Shown here one piece after another: positions 8,901 through 10,582 of a stretch of 10,582 nt of DNA. Both the position numbers and the translations under genes were made by a program. The stretch is from Gryganskiella cystojenkinii (Eukaryota > Mortierellomycota > Mortierellomycetes > Mortierellales > Mortierellaceae), in contig JAAAIG010001118.1 of assembly GCA_015852425.1 (NCBI GenBank), positions 1 to 10,582 of the forward strand, written 5' to 3'. Numbering within the stretch: position 1 is the first letter of the stretch; each line of letters starts with the position of its first letter. A model generated the notes under the pieces. The model made no database searches. It was given only the letters and a program-made list of their open reading frames with translations, and was not told where the DNA came from.

Positions 8901-10294
8901 ACGAGCAGACTTCATGCCCTCGACAATACCACCACTGTTGCTTAGTCGCAACAGCTCCAGAATGGTGATCACGGACAACTTGTCTGGCGAGAGCATTTTC
9001 AAGAAGGGTCCATAGAGCAAACGATCCTTGTCCAGTAAAGCATCGCCAGAGGTTGACTTCTTCTCTAGGACGTTGTCGATGCGCCTCAACTCCAACTTGA
9101 TGCTGTCCTTGAGGGCAGAGTGCCACTGCCAGAGATACCTCTTCAAGGGTGCTGTGCTAGCCGTGTTGACATGGTCAGGCATGGTCAATCGGTCATGTTC
9201 CAGTTTATCAAGGGTCGATTGATAAGACCTAGCCTCTAATTGCTCTTGACGCTCGTATTCACTGAGGTCCTTCATCGAAAGAGCATCAAGGGTGTTACGG
9301 ATAAGCTTGACACCGAGAACGGTCTCGTTTTTTTTGTTTTGAACTGGTTGGACCTCGGCAAACTCGGAGATCTTTCGGTTCAACTCTGAAGTGGGTTCAG
9401 GTGCGAGAGCGGGCAAGTGTGCTGCCGTTGGGTATAGCATTTTTATCACACTATCGATCTTGGCAACCTCGTCCGCTTGAAGATCGGGACTCTGTCGAAG
9501 ATCAGCAATCGTGAATCCAGCCTTTTGCATCTCCATCATCATGACCTTGGCCGTATGCATGCTGTCCATCCTACAAGAGTAAAAAGAACATGGTAAATAA
9601 ATAAAAAAAAGTCGTTGGAAAAATCGTCATTGTCACGCGAGCACAAAAATTGTTCATCTTTGATCGAATCGTTGCCGATTATGCTAGCAACGTACTTGAT
9701 GAATCCTTTGATGAGGATGCCAAAGCTGGTAAGGTCCGGCTTGACTTTGTACTTGGACAGGGACTCGAACCACTTGAGGGCCTCCTTTGTCCTTGGACTA
9801 GGCTGAGCAGTCATGTAGGCCTCCAAAAAACTGTTGTGCATCCGGATATCACCAAGGACGAGCATGTCCTCCGGGTTATTCTTGTAAAGAGTGAGAAAGA
9901 TACGTCTGGCACGCTCCATCTCTCCGGTCGCTAAACAGGCGTACATAATGGCCATTTGCTCTGGAAGCTGATGGTCAGCAAACTTGCCAGCCTCCTTGGG
10001 TTCACTGGGCCTCATCTCGGGAAGACGGACAATCTGGATAGGTTCCAGTTGAATGGCTGACTTTGGAGAGTAAGAATGGAGGCCAAAGTCAGCTCCGGCC
10101 CTAGTCGGAACAGCATGGATTTGAGGGGGAACAACGACAGTGGACTCTTCTACTGCTGCTGTGGACTGGAAGCGAACCCGAGGACGGACGGTTGTGCGGT
10201 GGAGAAGAGACGAAGAGAGCGTGGAAGAAGTCGAAGAGGATAGCCTTGCTGTCACAGCTCTGTTGCCTCTAAGGGAAGAAGCAACAGACAGCAT
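5936..10294 (-). CDS. RPO41: Mitochondrial DNA-directed RNA polymerase (single-subunit, T7-like), 5 exons
   Basis: Transcribes the mitochondrial genome and primes its replication. Exons 10294-9696, 9570-8823, 8733-7948, 7840-6836 and 6724-5936 join in frame to 1308 residues and TAA, close to the usual size of fungal RPO41. The N-terminus is an Arg/Ser-rich, acid-free presequence (MLSVASSLRGNR...). A PPR-like helical pair lies at about 152-200, the RPOL_N-type domain in exons 2-3, then YFPHNLDFRGRAYP at 718-731. Motif A HQDGTCNG has metal ligand D844. Motif B has R909, K913 and Y921 in KQTVMTNVYG (T7 R627, K631, Y639). PPNFIHSLDATH precedes motif C VHDS with D1106. The protein ends in the family's C-terminal foot FPPLPDRGDFDV...YFFS. 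The start is the first ATG after an in-frame stop (TAA at 10388-10390) and has A at -3. Odd: a Lys-rich insertion near 1006-1012 and an acidic insertion at about 1172-1278. An active mitochondrial enzyme is near certain. Confidence 0.96.
6263..6283 (-). repeat. Short polyalanine (GCN)7 run in RPO41
   Basis: Seven Ala codons (GCT with one GCC), residues 1194-1200, in the insertion before the C-terminal foot. A trinucleotide repeat likely to vary in length between strains. Confidence 0.9.
6725..6835 (-). other. RPO41 intron 4
   Basis: Donor GTATGT, acceptor CATAG, 111 nt, phase 0; CTGAC branch-like site at 6761-6765 followed by a T-rich tract. It joins EHKQ to VRTNLQ, within the region equivalent to the T7 specificity loop. 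Confidence 0.94.
7841..7947 (-). other. RPO41 intron 3
   Basis: Donor GTAAGC, acceptor TTTAG, 107 nt, phase 0; CTGAC branch-like site at 7874-7878. Splicing gives ARA-FADEPMYFPHN, the expected lead-in to the DFRGRAYP motif. Confidence 0.94.
8734..8822 (-). other. RPO41 intron 2
   Basis: Donor GTATAT, acceptor AATAG, 89 nt, phase 0, joining NKAL to FDQRFSVHQ. CTAAC branch-like site at about 8762-8766, some 30 nt before the acceptor. The acceptor is fixed because TAG is itself the in-frame stop immediately upstream of exon 3. Confidence 0.88.
9571..9695 (-). other. RPO41 intron 1
   Basis: Donor GTACGT, acceptor TTGTAG, 125 nt, phase 2; the split codon gives K200. It interrupts just after the PPR-like helices (GFIK-MDSMH). 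No clear branch site near the acceptor. Confidence 0.92.
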
Positions 10295-10582
10295 AGTTGA
10301 TATTGTGATAGGAGTGGTATCGGTATGAAGGGAAAGATATCGAGGAGGGCAAGAAGATGGATTGTCGAAGAGCCAAGCTATCGAGTCTTACTATTACAAA
10401 GAAACGAAGAAGAGAGAAAAGAATGAGCTCTCTGATCGGGACAGGGTGAATCAATTGCTGATTCAACGAAGTATCACTTTCTGATTTGCTAGCAGTAGAC
10501 ACTCACACTATGCTCTCTGGAAGTAATGATTGATTCAGTGGGAAGGGGAGGGAGTTGGTATACAAGGAGGAGTGGTATGAAT
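10295..10582 (-). promoter_or_regulatory. RPO41 upstream region
   Basis: 288 bp to the window end. On the sense strand it is pyrimidine-rich and contains no ATG at all, in contrast to the kinase leader. In-frame stop TAA at 10388-10390. No clear TATA or CCAAT box. I see no gene here. Confidence 0.6.

Noticed and set aside
10577..10582. ATG near the plus-strand end as the start of a divergent gene
   Set aside because: Only two codons are visible, so nothing supports it.
1..10582. Mobile element, CRISPR array, tRNA/rRNA or defence-type cluster
   Set aside because: No array-like repeats, terminal repeats, transposase motifs or tRNA-like folds were seen; nearly all the sequence is explained by three housekeeping or signalling genes and their flanks.

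Overview
The window looks like a contig end from the nuclear genome of an early-diverging filamentous fungus (Mucoromycota/Mortierellomycota-like; the phylum is an inference from overall gene style, not a proven placement). The eukaryotic assignment is firm. Two genes are interrupted by short GT...TAG spliceosomal introns of 89-251 nt, four of which have CTAAC or CTGAC branch-like sites about 30-35 nt before the acceptor. Two genes encode nuclear-encoded mitochondrial proteins, and the third encodes a large fungal-type Ser/Thr kinase.

Layout: (1) 1-54 is a pure (CT)27 microsatellite at the very edge. It runs straight into the 3' part of a plus-strand mitochondrial translation elongation factor EF-Ts gene (to 857). 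(2) 858-1007 is a 150-bp convergent 3' intergenic stretch. (3) 1008-5185, minus strand: a three-exon gene for a 1278-residue protein kinase of the Ran1/Ksp1/Vhs1 type, with an N-terminal catalytic domain and about 900 residues of disordered, Ser/Pro-, Asp/Glu- and Arg/Gly-rich tail. (4) 5186-5935: intergenic region holding the kinase promoter/leader and the 3' end of the next gene. It contains two upstream ATGs whose reading frames overlap the kinase start, an imperfect inverted repeat, and a CACGTG box next to CCAAT. (5) 5936-10294, minus strand: a five-exon gene for the 1308-residue single-subunit mitochondrial RNA polymerase (RPO41/POLRMT family), with all T7-like catalytic motifs intact. 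(6) 10295-10582: its pyrimidine-rich (on the sense strand) upstream region.

Functionally, EF-Ts (recycling of EF-Tu in mitochondrial translation) and RPO41 (mitochondrial transcription) both serve organellar gene expression. The kinase between them belongs to a family linked to nutrient and differentiation signalling. No operon-type coupling exists or is implied. I found no mobile element, CRISPR array, RNA gene or evidently novel multi-gene system. The points worth a second look are the uORF-bearing kinase leader, the tandem xSPxR repeat and conserved-looking short motifs in the kinase tail, the insertions in RPO41, and the microsatellite-truncated EF-Ts exon.
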